Positions 18,169 to 26,478 of a stretch of DNA of 64,000 nucleotides are shown here, one piece after another. Below the pieces are notes generated by a model. The model was not told where the DNA came from. It saw only the letters and a list, made by a program, of their open reading frames with translations, and did no database searches. Numbering within the stretch: the first letter of the stretch is position 1; each line of letters begins with the position of its first letter. The DNA comes from Bacteriovorax sp. Its GTDB lineage: Bacteria; Bdellovibrionota; Bacteriovoracia; Bacteriovoracales; Bacteriovoracaceae. Where the stretch lies: NCBI GenBank assembly GCA_028710485.1, contig JAQTTZ010000005.1:1-64000 (forward strand), written 5' to 3'. Made by a program: the position numbers and the translations under genes.

Positions 18169-18543
18169 TTGAGTGATGAAAAGATTCCTATTTTAATTGT
18201 CGACGACGAAAAAGAGCTATTGGAAATGTACCGAGAATTCTTTGAAATGGATGGTTTTGACGTCACGACGGCATCTTCTGCGCCCGAAGGGCTTGAAGCC
18301 TACAAAAATAATTTAAATATTCGTTTAATTATCTCAGATGCTAATATGGGTAAAATGTCAGGTATCGAGTTTTTAAAAGCACTCAAGTCAACTTATAAAA
18401 CAATTCCTATCTTCTATCTTTCGACGGGGGCCTTGGAGCAGTCGGAAGAATATATAAAATCGTTAGGAGGACACAGCCTTCTCTTGAAACCATTTGATCT
18501 TGATGAAATACTAATGAAGATAAAAAAAGATTTAAATCTTTAG
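18169..18543 (+). CDS. Single-domain response regulator (CheY-like)
   Basis: A 124-aa receiver domain with no output domain. The acidic pair is in LIVDDEKE, the phospho-acceptor Asp in LIISDANMGKMSG, the switch Ser/Thr in FYLSTG and the conserved Lys in LLLKPFD. The chosen start is TTG at 18169, with GGAGAG about 5 nt upstream; the track start at 18157 lies in that site. It would pass phosphorylation from a sensor kinase to a partner protein, perhaps in motility or phosphorelay control. No kinase is adjacent. It is 26 bp upstream of the SIS-domain gene. Confidence 0.9.
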   Translation: MSDEKIPILIVDDEKELLEMYREFFEMDGFDVTTASSAPEGLEAYKNNLNIRLIISDANMGKMSGIEFLKALKSTYKTIPIFYLSTGALEQSEEYIKSLGGHSLLLKPFDLDEILMKIKKDLNL

Positions 18544-18569
18544 ATTTTTAAACACTCATGGGTGAGTAT

Positions 18570-20123
18570 ATGGATCAAGCAAAACAGGCCCGCGTCTGGG
18601 CTTCAGAATTTTTAGAAATTTCTCGTCAATTTCGGCTAGGAAGCCTTCCAACAGAATCACCTCATCCCAAAACTCTAAGGCTCTCAGAAGATGCCAAGCA
18701 TAATTTAAACCGCGCGATTGAAACGATTCAAGACATTGACCTGGATGTGTTTATCCGTCTCCAAGACTCCTTAGATGAATTAAAAATTCTTCAAGCAGAA
18801 ATTAAAACCACTATCGAGGGTGGAGGACGAATTTTTCTTTGTGGCTGCGGCGCTACTGGAAGATTGTCGTTGGCGCTGGAAACCATTTGGAGAGAGCAGC
18901 ACAGTAATAATAAATTACTTCAAGAGAGGATTGTAAGTTTTATGGCCGGTGGTGATGTCGCACTTATTCATTCCGTAGAAAAATTTGAAGACTTTCCGGA
19001 ATTTGGTGAAAGACAACTTCTGGAATTAGGTTTTAGAGAAGGGGATATGATCATCTCCTGCACTGAAGGTGGAGAAACACCCTTTGTTATCGGAGCAACT
19101 GAAGCCGCCTCTGTGCTCAGTTCCCGTCCTCCCTATTTTCTCTACTGCAATCCGGATAATATTTTAATTCAAACTGCGGAGCGCTCCAAACGCGTGATTG
19201 AGAATTCTCAAATAAAAAAAATTAATTTAACCGTTGGGCCTATGGCCTTAACTGGTAGTACCAGAATGCAAGCGACTACTATCTTAATGTATGCTGCCGG
19301 ATTGTGTTTATGGTTTTTTGATAAAGATTTCATTGAGTTAGAAAAAGAATTATCCCGTCTTACTAAATTTGTTCGCGATCTGAATCTTGGTTTTTTAAAA
19401 AGTTTTATTGAATGTGAAACTGAACTGTATAAAAAAGGTGAGTACCTATTTTATGAAACAGATGGAAAGTTGGGAATTAGTATTTTAACTGATACAACGG
19501 AGCGCTCTCCAACTTTTAGCCTTTATCCTTTTGAGAATCAGAACGATTTAGAAAAAAAACCATCGTTGTCGTATTTGCTTTTTCCGGATTCACCAGACAA
19601 TGTTTCAGCTTGGCACGATCTTCTTGGACGTTCGCCTCGTTGCTTTCATTGGCCAGAAGTGACGGCACAGACCAGCTCTGAGAGATTGATGGGGTTTGAT
19701 TTTAGCCAGCAGCTCACCTCGCACCGACCTAAGTACCTAAGTGCTATTCACTCCAATTTTAAGATACTATTTGATGGAAATATTAATGCTCTCAATTTTT
19801 CCTTGAAAGAGAATACCCACCAATTAGATCTTGGGGAGTTGAATTTTTTATCAGCTCATCTTATTTTAAAAATTGTTCTTAATAATTTATCAACTCTAGT
19901 AATGGGGAGAATGGATCGTTACGAATCTAATTTGATGACTTGGGTTCGCGCCAGCAATAACAAATTAGTGGATCGTGCGGTTAGGTATGTAGATACGCTT
20001 TTAAGACAGAAGGACATTACTGTCTCTTATGAGGAATTAGTTCAGGCTTGTTTTAGGCTTAAGGACCAGATTCCCAGAGATCAATCACTGGTCCTTACAA
20101 TGGTTCGTGAATTTAGTCCTTAA
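18570..20123 (+). CDS. SIS-domain protein, MurNAc-6-P etherase/GKRP-like
   Basis: A 517-aa cytoplasmic protein with sugar-phosphate isomerase (SIS) fold. Residues about 80-110 contain GGRIFLCGCGATGRLSLALE, and a later CTEGGETPFVIGATEAA and NLTVGPMALTGSTRMQATT give the phospho-sugar binding loops. The order resembles MurQ (which cleaves the lactyl ether of MurNAc-6-P in peptidoglycan recycling) and its double-length relative GKRP, but at about 517 aa it is much longer than MurQ (about 300). A second SIS unit is likely in the C-terminal half. The start is uncertain: ATG 18570 has GGTGAG just upstream, ATG 18558 has none. Its stop overlaps the convergent tatA stop by 3 nt. Confidence 0.75.
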   Translation: MDQAKQARVWASEFLEISRQFRLGSLPTESPHPKTLRLSEDAKHNLNRAIETIQDIDLDVFIRLQDSLDELKILQAEIKTTIEGGGRIFLCGCGATGRLSLALETIWREQHSNNKLLQERIVSFMAGGDVALIHSVEKFEDFPEFGERQLLELGFREGDMIISCTEGGETPFVIGATEAASVLSSRPPYFLYCNPDNILIQTAERSKRVIENSQIKKINLTVGPMALTGSTRMQATTILMYAAGLCLWFFDKDFIELEKELSRLTKFVRDLNLGFLKSFIECETELYKKGEYLFYETDGKLGISILTDTTERSPTFSLYPFENQNDLEKKPSLSYLLFPDSPDNVSAWHDLLGRSPRCFHWPEVTAQTSSERLMGFDFSQQLTSHRPKYLSAIHSNFKILFDGNINALNFSLKENTHQLDLGELNFLSAHLILKIVLNNLSTLVMGRMDRYESNLMTWVRASNNKLVDRAVRYVDTLLRQKDITVSYEELVQACFRLKDQIPRDQSLVLTMVREFSP

Positions 20124-20302
20124 GATTTTTTATTGTCGCGAGTTTTATCTTCTTCTTTTTCTTTTTGATCTGTTTTCATGCCTTCTTTGAACCCTCTAAT
20201 GGATTCCCCCAGAGTTTTTCCTAGTTGAGGGATTTTCTTTCCACCAAAAAAGAAAATGACTATGGCCGCGATCAGTACTCCTTCCGTTAAACCAATTCCC
20301 AT
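20120..20302 (-). CDS. tatA: Twin-arginine translocase subunit TatA/E (copy 2)
   Basis: A 60-aa membrane protein that oligomerises to let folded Tat substrates cross the inner membrane. It has one N-terminal hydrophobic segment (EGVLIAAIVIFFFG), the hinge FGGKKIPQLGKTLG, an amphipathic helix (SIRGFKEGM) and a charged Lys/Glu tail. It is nearly parallel to the next gene, copy 1, so the pair is a tandem duplication. No tatC is in the window. Its stop overlaps the stop of the convergent SIS gene. Confidence 0.93.
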   Translation of the reverse strand: MGIGLTEGVLIAAIVIFFFGGKKIPQLGKTLGESIRGFKEGMKTDQKEKEEDKTRDNKKS

Positions 20303-20325
20303 AAAAATGTCCTTTATTAATTATT

Positions 20326-20508
20326 TTATTTCGCCACTTTTTTGTCTTTCTTATCTGAATCATTTGTTTTTTCTTCTTCCTTCATACCTTCTTTAAAGCC
20401 ACGAATAGAAGAGCCTAATGTTTTTCCTAATTCTGGAATTTTTTTTCCACCAAAAAAGAATACGACTAATCCTGTAATTAAAAGACCTTCGCCTAAGTTG
20501 ATACCCAT
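20326..20508 (-). CDS. tatA: Twin-arginine translocase subunit TatA/E (copy 1)
   Basis: A 60-aa TatA/E protein with the same layout as copy 2: hydrophobic segment EGLLITGLVVFFFG, hinge FGGKKIPELGKTLG, amphipathic SIRGFKEGMK and a charged tail. It has an AGGAGAAGTTTATG ribosome site and lies 23 bp after queF and 23 bp before copy 2. The most divergent parts are the transmembrane segment and the tail. Confidence 0.93.
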   Translation of the reverse strand: MGINLGEGLLITGLVVFFFGGKKIPELGKTLGSSIRGFKEGMKEEEKTNDSDKKDKKVAK

Positions 20509-20530
20509 AAACTTCTCCTGTTTTTAATTA

Positions 20531-21073
20531 TTAATAAAGTCTTGCAAGTTCCATAGAATATTTTCCCGGAGCGTAATTCATAAAACGATTGTCTTTTAGT
20601 TCTTGAAATTTTTTATTGCTTCCAGCGTATGAAGCGAAAGGGAAAATCGCAATTCCTCCACGGGGGGTGAATTCACCAATGACTTCGATATAATGTGGCT
20701 TAATCAAAGCGGCCATGTCATTACACATTTTTTGAACACAGTCTTCATGGAAGTCGCCATGATTTCTAAAACTAAAAAGATAAAGTTTAAGAGATTTTGA
20801 TTCAACCATTTTTTTATCAGCAATATAATTAATAAATATTTTAGCAAAATCCGGCTGACCTGTTTTTGGACAAAGGGATGTAAATTCAGTGCAAACAAAA
20901 GTTGTCCATGCCGTATTTTGCGGATGCTTATTATCGAAAGCTTCTAATAATTCAGGAGAGTATGTGCTCGTGTACTCAGTGTGAGATTCACCGAGTTTGA
21001 AATTTTTCAATTCTTTGGCATTTCTGCCAAGCTTAGCTTGTATAATTTTTTTCTCAGCTGTTTTTTTGGCCAT
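20531..21073 (-). CDS. queF: NADPH-dependent preQ0 reductase QueF
   Basis: A 180-aa enzyme of the unimodular (YkvM-type) QueF family that reduces preQ0 to preQ1 in queuosine biosynthesis, in the cytoplasm. The motif TSLCPKTGQPDF holds the catalytic cysteine, ESKSLKLY is the NADPH-binding QueF motif and FRNHGDFHED contains the catalytic Asp and His. The N-terminal 25 residues are Lys-rich and slightly longer than usual. It is separated by 85 bp from the divergent ferrochelatase-MFS gene. Confidence 0.95.
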   Translation of the reverse strand: MAKKTAEKKIIQAKLGRNAKELKNFKLGESHTEYTSTYSPELLEAFDNKHPQNTAWTTFVCTEFTSLCPKTGQPDFAKIFINYIADKKMVESKSLKLYLFSFRNHGDFHEDCVQKMCNDMAALIKPHYIEVIGEFTPRGGIAIFPFASYAGSNKKFQELKDNRFMNYAPGKYSMELARLY

Positions 21074-21158
21074 AAGCTAACTTGCGCCCCTATAAATGTA
21101 GTTAAATCGTGCCCTATTTGATATTACTTATATCATTTAAAATCAGAGGAATAAAGCC

Positions 21159-23579
21159 GTGAGTGAAGGAAAAACTAAAGTAGTGTTTGTTCAGTTAGGT
21201 TCTCCTAAAAGCCCGAAAGTATCTGATGTTAGGGCCTTTCTAAGAGAATTTTTAGCGGATCCGAGAGTAGTGGATATTAATCCTTTGCTCTGGAAGCTCA
21301 TTCTAAATCTTTTTGTATTGCCATTTCGCCCTAAGCGCTCGGCCTTTTTATACTCTCGTATTTGGGATGGTAATAGCTTTCCCCTGATCACCATCACAAA
21401 AGCATTTACTGAGCGGGTTCGAGGTTTCTTGACTTCGGGGAAAGTAGAAGTTAACCACGCTTTTTTACTTTCTTCCCCTCGAGTGAGCGATGTTTGGGAC
21501 GAATGGGAAAAAGATCCTAACCCGGCCGCTAAACTAAAAATTATTCAGATGTTTCCGCAATTTTCAGAAGCGACTATTGCCTCAGGGTTCGATGCCCTAG
21601 GAAGTGAAATAAAAAAAAGAGTGATGATCCCCGAAATCAGTTTGGTTACCGATTTTCATACTTCAAAAGCATTTATCGACAATAGCATTCTCCAGATTGA
21701 AACTTTTTTAGCAAGTTTTAAAGAGAAAGGTATTAAAATTGATAAACTTCTTTTGACCTTTCATGGAATTCAAAAAAGGCGCATTAACGATAAAGGCGAT
21801 GTTTATTACCTCCATTGCTATGAAACATTTTTTCTTATTAGATCGCGTTTAAAGGGCATAGAAGCAAATAATATCATCATGACTTTTCAATCGCGTTTTG
21901 GAAGTGAGGAGTGGCTTACTCCATATACTGAAAATACAGTGATTGATTTGGTGAAACTCAATCAAAGAAACTTGGCGGTTTATTCACCTAGTTTTGTCGC
22001 AGATTGTTTAGAGACTCAAGATGAACTGGGTGTTGAATTAAAAGAAACCGCCAAGAAATATGGCGGGGATATTCATTTTATTCCGTGTTTAAATGACAAT
22101 GAAGCGTGGTGTCGTGATTTTGCAAAATATGTGGAGAATCAATGCTTGGCTTCTGAGGAAGTTCGCTCAGAAGATTTTTATGAACTAGAAAAAAATAATT
22201 ATCGGGAGTTCGAAATAATGTCAGCTAAAGAATTAAAACAAAAATCTACACCTTTAAGCAAAGAAGCCAAATCTTCAATTCTGATTGTCGCCTTGACCAT
22301 CTTTTTAGACTTAGTAGGTTTTTCTATTATTTTTCCTTTGTTTCCAACGCTGGCGAAATATTATTTAACAGTTGATGCTGATAATATTTTTCTCAAAACA
22401 ATTTTTGGAACAATTCAAAATATTTCTAACTACACGGCAAGCACAACTTCTGTCTTTTCTAGTATTGTTCTATTTGGTGGTATGTTAGGTGCCATTTATT
22501 CTTCACTGCAATTTATAGCAGCACCTCTTTGGGGAGCTTGGTCTGATCGCATTGGACGAAAACCAGTACTAGTTCGTTCAATGGCCGGAATGGCAGTGGG
22601 CTATGTCATTTGGGTATTCTCTGGATCATTCACACTTCTTATTATTTCTCGGATCATTGACGGAATCATGGGGGGAAATATTTCAACAGCGACTGCCGTT
22701 GTTGCAGATGTGACTACTAAAGAAAATCGTTCCAAAGGAATGGCAATTATCGGAGTGGCCTTTGCTTTAGGTTTTGTCGTAGGGCCTGCGTTCGGTGGAC
22801 TATTATCGTTAATTGATTTAACTAAAATGTATCCAAACTTAGTTCAGTACGGGATCAATCCCTTCTCTGTGCCAGCGGTCTTTGCTCTTTGTCTTTCTCT
22901 CTTTAATACATTTTGGGTAATGACTAAGTTTAAAGAAAGTTTACCTCTTGAAAAACGTGGTGCTGTGACAACTGAGCGCAGTGCAAATATTTTCAAACTC
23001 TTCAAACCACTTCCTCATCCCGAAATCAACATTATCAATATGTCATATTTTCTTTTTCTTGCTGCATTTTCAGGAATGGAATTCACCCTGACATTTCTAG
23101 CAGCCGAAAGACTTAACTACACCTCAATGCAAAATGCTTATATCTTTATCTATATCGGTTTCATTATTGCCTTTGTTCAAGGCGGAATTGTGAGGAGAAA
23201 AGCGGCGAGTGTTGGTGAAAAGAAAATGGCGATGATTGGAATGATTTCTCTTATTCCTGGTCTGCTTCTTATTTCTGCTGCCTATTCAAATGCCATGCTT
23301 TATAGCGGATTATTTTTTCTGGCAGTTGGTTCATCAATGATTATGCCGTGCCTGACTTCTTTAGTAACAATCTATACGCCAAGCGCCGAGCAGGGGAGAA
23401 GTGTAGGGATTTTTAGATCAATGGGAGCATTGGCGCGAGTTGTTGGTCCAATATTATCTGCTATTGCTTATTACAAATATGGAGCTTGGGCACCGTATGT
23501 TTTTGGATCAGCATTTTTGTTGATGCCCATTTTGATGTTGACTCAACTTCCAAACAAACCGGCAGAAGCTGTCGGCTAA
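21159..23579 (+). CDS. hemH: Ferrochelatase fused to an MFS transporter
   Basis: A single 806-aa open frame. Residues 1 to about 345 are a ferrochelatase, inserting Fe2+ into porphyrin: LGSPKSPKVSDVRAFLREFL at the start, LLTFHGIQKR with the catalytic His, MTFQSRFGSEEWLTPYTE, and YSPSFVADCLETQDELG with the catalytic Glu. From about residue 375 a 12-helix major facilitator follows: LTIFLDLVGFSIIFPLFPTL and the motif-A loop GAWSDRIGRKPVL, as in TetA-type exporters. Start is GTG with AGAGGAA about 8 nt upstream. At 22218 an internal ATG (MSAKELKQK) is preceded by GGGAG, so the transporter could also be made alone. I know of no characterised protein with this layout. Coupled heme synthesis and export or import is a guess. 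Confidence 0.9.
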   Translation: MSEGKTKVVFVQLGSPKSPKVSDVRAFLREFLADPRVVDINPLLWKLILNLFVLPFRPKRSAFLYSRIWDGNSFPLITITKAFTERVRGFLTSGKVEVNHAFLLSSPRVSDVWDEWEKDPNPAAKLKIIQMFPQFSEATIASGFDALGSEIKKRVMIPEISLVTDFHTSKAFIDNSILQIETFLASFKEKGIKIDKLLLTFHGIQKRRINDKGDVYYLHCYETFFLIRSRLKGIEANNIIMTFQSRFGSEEWLTPYTENTVIDLVKLNQRNLAVYSPSFVADCLETQDELGVELKETAKKYGGDIHFIPCLNDNEAWCRDFAKYVENQCLASEEVRSEDFYELEKNNYREFEIMSAKELKQKSTPLSKEAKSSILIVALTIFLDLVGFSIIFPLFPTLAKYYLTVDADNIFLKTIFGTIQNISNYTASTTSVFSSIVLFGGMLGAIYSSLQFIAAPLWGAWSDRIGRKPVLVRSMAGMAVGYVIWVFSGSFTLLIISRIIDGIMGGNISTATAVVADVTTKENRSKGMAIIGVAFALGFVVGPAFGGLLSLIDLTKMYPNLVQYGINPFSVPAVFALCLSLFNTFWVMTKFKESLPLEKRGAVTTERSANIFKLFKPLPHPEINIINMSYFLFLAAFSGMEFTLTFLAAERLNYTSMQNAYIFIYIGFIIAFVQGGIVRRKAASVGEKKMAMIGMISLIPGLLLISAAYSNAMLYSGLFFLAVGSSMIMPCLTSLVTIYTPSAEQGRSVGIFRSMGALARVVGPILSAIAYYKYGAWAPYVFGSAFLLMPILMLTQLPNKPAEAVG

Positions 23580-23609
23580 TCCAGGAAGTAGGCGGAAGTT
23601 ATTGCTGGT

Positions 23610-24275
23610 TTAACGAAGAAATGGATTTGATTTCTTTTCTTGATAAATGACAGTCGCTGGTCCGTGACCTGTGATTACTTTAGTTTCATCTGGTAAAACC
23701 AAAAGCCGTTCCTTAATTGACTTAATAATAAGTCTACTATCACCACCTGGTAAATCTGTTCTTCCAATCGATTGTTGAAAAAGAGTATCGCCTGCAAATA
23801 ATTGAGGGATTTCAAAATAATCGCTATAAAAGCAACAAGAACCAGGAGTGTGTCCAGGAGTGTGAAGGGTGGTTAGAAATGTATTGATCTCGGGATCTGT
23901 AAAAGAAAAGATTTCACCATCAAAAAGATAAGCATCCAGCGGTTTTGGAGTTCCTACTTTTTGACCGAAAAAAAGTCCTTGCTGTGGGAGCATATCATAG
24001 AGGAATTGGTCTCCCTTATGAAGATGCATAGTAGCTCCTGTTGCAATACTAACTTCAGAGGATCTTCCGATATGATCGAAATGGGCGTGGGTATGCAAAA
24101 GTTTTTTAACGTTGATATTAAGGTCTTTAATCTTTTTTAAAATAAAGTCGAGGTCATTTCCTGGATCGATAATAATCGCTTCTCGAGTGCTATCAGAATA
24201 TAGGATCGAGCAATTACAAGCGTAACTGCCTACGGGGAAACTGACTAAATTGAGAGAATTTTTTTTTAAGTTAAT
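23610..24275 (-). CDS. Metallo-beta-lactamase-fold hydrolase (glyoxalase II-like), apparent AUU start
   Basis: A cytoplasmic MBL-fold hydrolase of about 221 aa, likely acting on a thioester or similar metabolite. The zinc ligands are all present: HTHAHFDHIG (about residues 61-70), HTPGHTPGS, FAGDTLFQ and ITGHGPAT. The track begins at 24098, inside the first metal motif, because the 59 upstream codons contain no ATG, GTG or TTG. Those codons encode the normal family N-terminus, LVSFPVGSYACNCSILY...AIIIDPG. AAAGGA lies 6 nt before an ATT codon at 24275, the best start by position. ATT as start is rare (infC is the classic case). A sequencing error or re-initiation from the upstream ATP-grasp gene is the alternative. 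Confidence 0.82.
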   Translation of the reverse strand: MNLKKNSLNLVSFPVGSYACNCSILYSDSTREAIIIDPGNDLDFILKKIKDLNINVKKLLHTHAHFDHIGRSSEVSIATGATMHLHKGDQFLYDMLPQQGLFFGQKVGTPKPLDAYLFDGEIFSFTDPEINTFLTTLHTPGHTPGSCCFYSDYFEIPQLFAGDTLFQQSIGRTDLPGGDSRLIIKSIKERLLVLPDETKVITGHGPATVIYQEKKSNPFLR

Positions 24276-24310
24276 ATAAAATCCTTTATTTTTAGGGTTA
24301 TTAGCAAAAT

Positions 24311-25183
24311 TTATAATTTAGTGATGAGTTCGCGGGCAATATTTAAGCCCGTGAGCTTTTCCATTTGCTCAAACCCGGGAACAGGATTAAATTCTAAAAA
24401 ATAAAAATTATTTCCATCATCAATAATATCCACTCCACAATAATCCATTCCACTGAGACTTACTCCCCGCAGTGCTTCGTTTTGGATCTCAGTTGAGATT
24501 TTTTTAATGATTTTTCCCAAAGAACGCTTTGAGTTTCCTCGGAAATCTTCAATTATGGGCCGACGTTCTACGATTCCTATGATTTCATTTTTCAGAATAA
24601 AAATTCGCCATTCCTTTTTGTGTTCAATAAAAGGTTGAATAATGAATTTTTGATCTTTGATGGCATTAAAAGTTTCAAGAAGACTCTTCAATGATTGAAG
24701 ACCATTTACCAAGTTTACTCCGATTCCCTGATTACCACGAACCATTTTTATAATAAATTTCTGGCCGGGGGAGAGGGTCGAAATGCTTTCCCAATAATTT
24801 TCATTCAGCTCTCCGCGGTAGCTAATTGATTCAATGCTGGAAAGTTTGTTCTGGCCAAAGAAAAGCATTTGCCTGTCTTTACTTCTAAAAGTCTCCAGCG
24901 AATGGAGGGGATTGGTTATCTTATACCCCAAATCACTGTGGTGCTGTGAAACGATCAAGTCAAAATCGTCATAGCGGATGCCTGTCGTTCGGTGGAAATA
25001 GAGGTCAGGGCGCTCTTTTTTAGCCGAGGGAAGAATATTGGTAGAGATTAAAAACTGGTAGGGGTTCAGCCAACTATTACCGTATTTAAGTTTATTGGCC
25101 TCTGTAAGCAAGCGTTTTGTAGTGTAAAGGTCGGGAGATTCGCTTGCTACAATAATATTTCTTTTATCTTTTTTAAGACCCAT
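24311..25183 (-). CDS. RimK-like ATP-grasp ligase
   Basis: A 290-aa cytoplasmic protein of the ATP-grasp superfamily. Residues about 135-150 read KFIIKMVRGNQGIGVNLV (nucleotide-binding strand and Gly loop), FIIQPFIEHKKEWRIFIL and a C-terminal GMDYCGVDIIDDGNNFYFLEFNPVPGFEQ giving the metal-binding Asp/Glu/Asn set. This is the RimK group, which joins amino acids to a carboxylate, for example glutamate to ribosomal protein S6. The N-terminal third (NIIVASESPDLYTTKRLLTEANK) is the usual RimK lid. No substrate is visible. It is divergent from an M14 peptidase with 68 bp between them, and just upstream of the MBL-fold gene. Confidence 0.85.
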   Translation of the reverse strand: MGLKKDKRNIIVASESPDLYTTKRLLTEANKLKYGNSWLNPYQFLISTNILPSAKKERPDLYFHRTTGIRYDDFDLIVSQHHSDLGYKITNPLHSLETFRSKDRQMLFFGQNKLSSIESISYRGELNENYWESISTLSPGQKFIIKMVRGNQGIGVNLVNGLQSLKSLLETFNAIKDQKFIIQPFIEHKKEWRIFILKNEIIGIVERRPIIEDFRGNSKRSLGKIIKKISTEIQNEALRGVSLSGMDYCGVDIIDDGNNFYFLEFNPVPGFEQMEKLTGLNIARELITKL

Positions 25184-25251
25184 AATTATTACCAGAGGAA
25201 GGAATTCTTATGCTTGAATTCTTAGTTTGTTAATAGTTATAATATCACATT

Positions 25252-26346
25252 ATGAAATCCCGTCATTCCAAAATTGTCTTCTTATCACTGGTCTTGGTCA
25301 TTCTGTTTTCCAATTCTTTAAGTTTTGCTGAAACTCCTCAATTAACTCCGGCCCTTAGTAGTTTTTGTAAAAAGATGGACATTCAATTTAAAAAATATGG
25401 TTGGGATAGAAGTGAATGTGAAAAATATGAATGGATCCATGTTCGTAATTCGGTCGTTGGTGATCCTTTAACCTGGACTGTCTTTGGGGACACCAGTGAT
25501 GAGGAGAAGCCAAGTTTTAAGCAAAAAGATGTTTCAATCATTATGTGTGGAGTTCACGGTGATGAAATTACACCAATAAAATTTTGCTTTGATATAATGT
25601 CTTATTTAAAGACAGTATATGCAGATCCAGAAATTTTTAAAAAAGATTTTTCTAATAAAATTGTTATTGTCGCTCCCTTGGTTAATCCGGATGCTTTTTT
25701 TAAAGTTCGTCCTTCGAGAGTTAATGCCCATGGTGTAGATGTAAACCGCAACTTCCCTACAAAAGATTGGGCACGGGATGCTAGAAGATTATGGATTTCA
25801 AATTTAAGAAAAGATAAAAGACGCAACCCTGGTCTGAAGTCTAATAGCGAACCGGAAGTTGTTTTCCAAATGAATCTGATAAAGCGTTATGCTCCAGATA
25901 AAATTATCTCTGTCCATTCACCATTGACCATGTTGGATTACGACGGACCAAATACGGTTGTCACAGGTCTGGTTGACGGGAACCGCGCCCACGAACTTTT
26001 AATTCAAATGAGTAAGGATGCTTCAGATTATAAGATCGAAAACTATCCTTTTTTTCCGGGCTCTCTAGGCAATTGGGCCGGTAAAGAAAGAGATATTCCA
26101 ACATACACTTTAGAGCTTCCAACTTCCGATCCCGCCAGATCTGGTCAATACTGGAAATTGTTTAAGTCGGCCATTCATAATGCTGTTGCTCATGACCTTA
26201 AAGAAAAGAGCAATGTGAAGAGTGCAGAAAAGGGCGACGAAAAATCAGAAGTTAAAACAGATGGCATTCCCGTCGGCACTACTGCAAAAATTGAAGACCA
26301 AAAATCGGCCGAAGTAAAACCAGCAAAAACTGAATTAGTCGACTAG
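25252..26346 (+). CDS. Secreted M14-family zinc carboxypeptidase, MpaA-like
   Basis: A 364-aa periplasmic metallopeptidase with a signal peptide (LVLVILFSNSLSFA). Zinc ligands are the His and Glu of MCGVHGDEITP and the His of ISVHSPL; RPSRVNAHGVDVNRNFPT is the substrate-carboxylate (Arg/Asn-Arg) region, and YTLELPT carries the general-base Glu. Such enzymes trim peptidoglycan tripeptides (MpaA, gamma-D-Glu-DAP amidase) or C-terminal amino acids. The last 50 residues are a Lys/Glu/Ala-rich tail (KSNVKSAEKGDEKSEVKTDG) of low complexity, not typical of the catalytic fold. A role in cell-wall turnover or prey digestion is inference. Confidence 0.88.
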   Translation: MKSRHSKIVFLSLVLVILFSNSLSFAETPQLTPALSSFCKKMDIQFKKYGWDRSECEKYEWIHVRNSVVGDPLTWTVFGDTSDEEKPSFKQKDVSIIMCGVHGDEITPIKFCFDIMSYLKTVYADPEIFKKDFSNKIVIVAPLVNPDAFFKVRPSRVNAHGVDVNRNFPTKDWARDARRLWISNLRKDKRRNPGLKSNSEPEVVFQMNLIKRYAPDKIISVHSPLTMLDYDGPNTVVTGLVDGNRAHELLIQMSKDASDYKIENYPFFPGSLGNWAGKERDIPTYTLELPTSDPARSGQYWKLFKSAIHNAVAHDLKEKSNVKSAEKGDEKSEVKTDGIPVGTTAKIEDQKSAEVKPAKTELVD

Positions 26347-26478
26347 AACTCTACAACCTCCAGATCCTTGAAAATACTTATTAGCAAATTATTGTTGGCA
26401 TTAATAGCTCAAGTTTTTGGGCAATGTATTCGATGAGACATATGAGAATAGTTATCCCTTCTCGTAAGGAGTCTTTAT

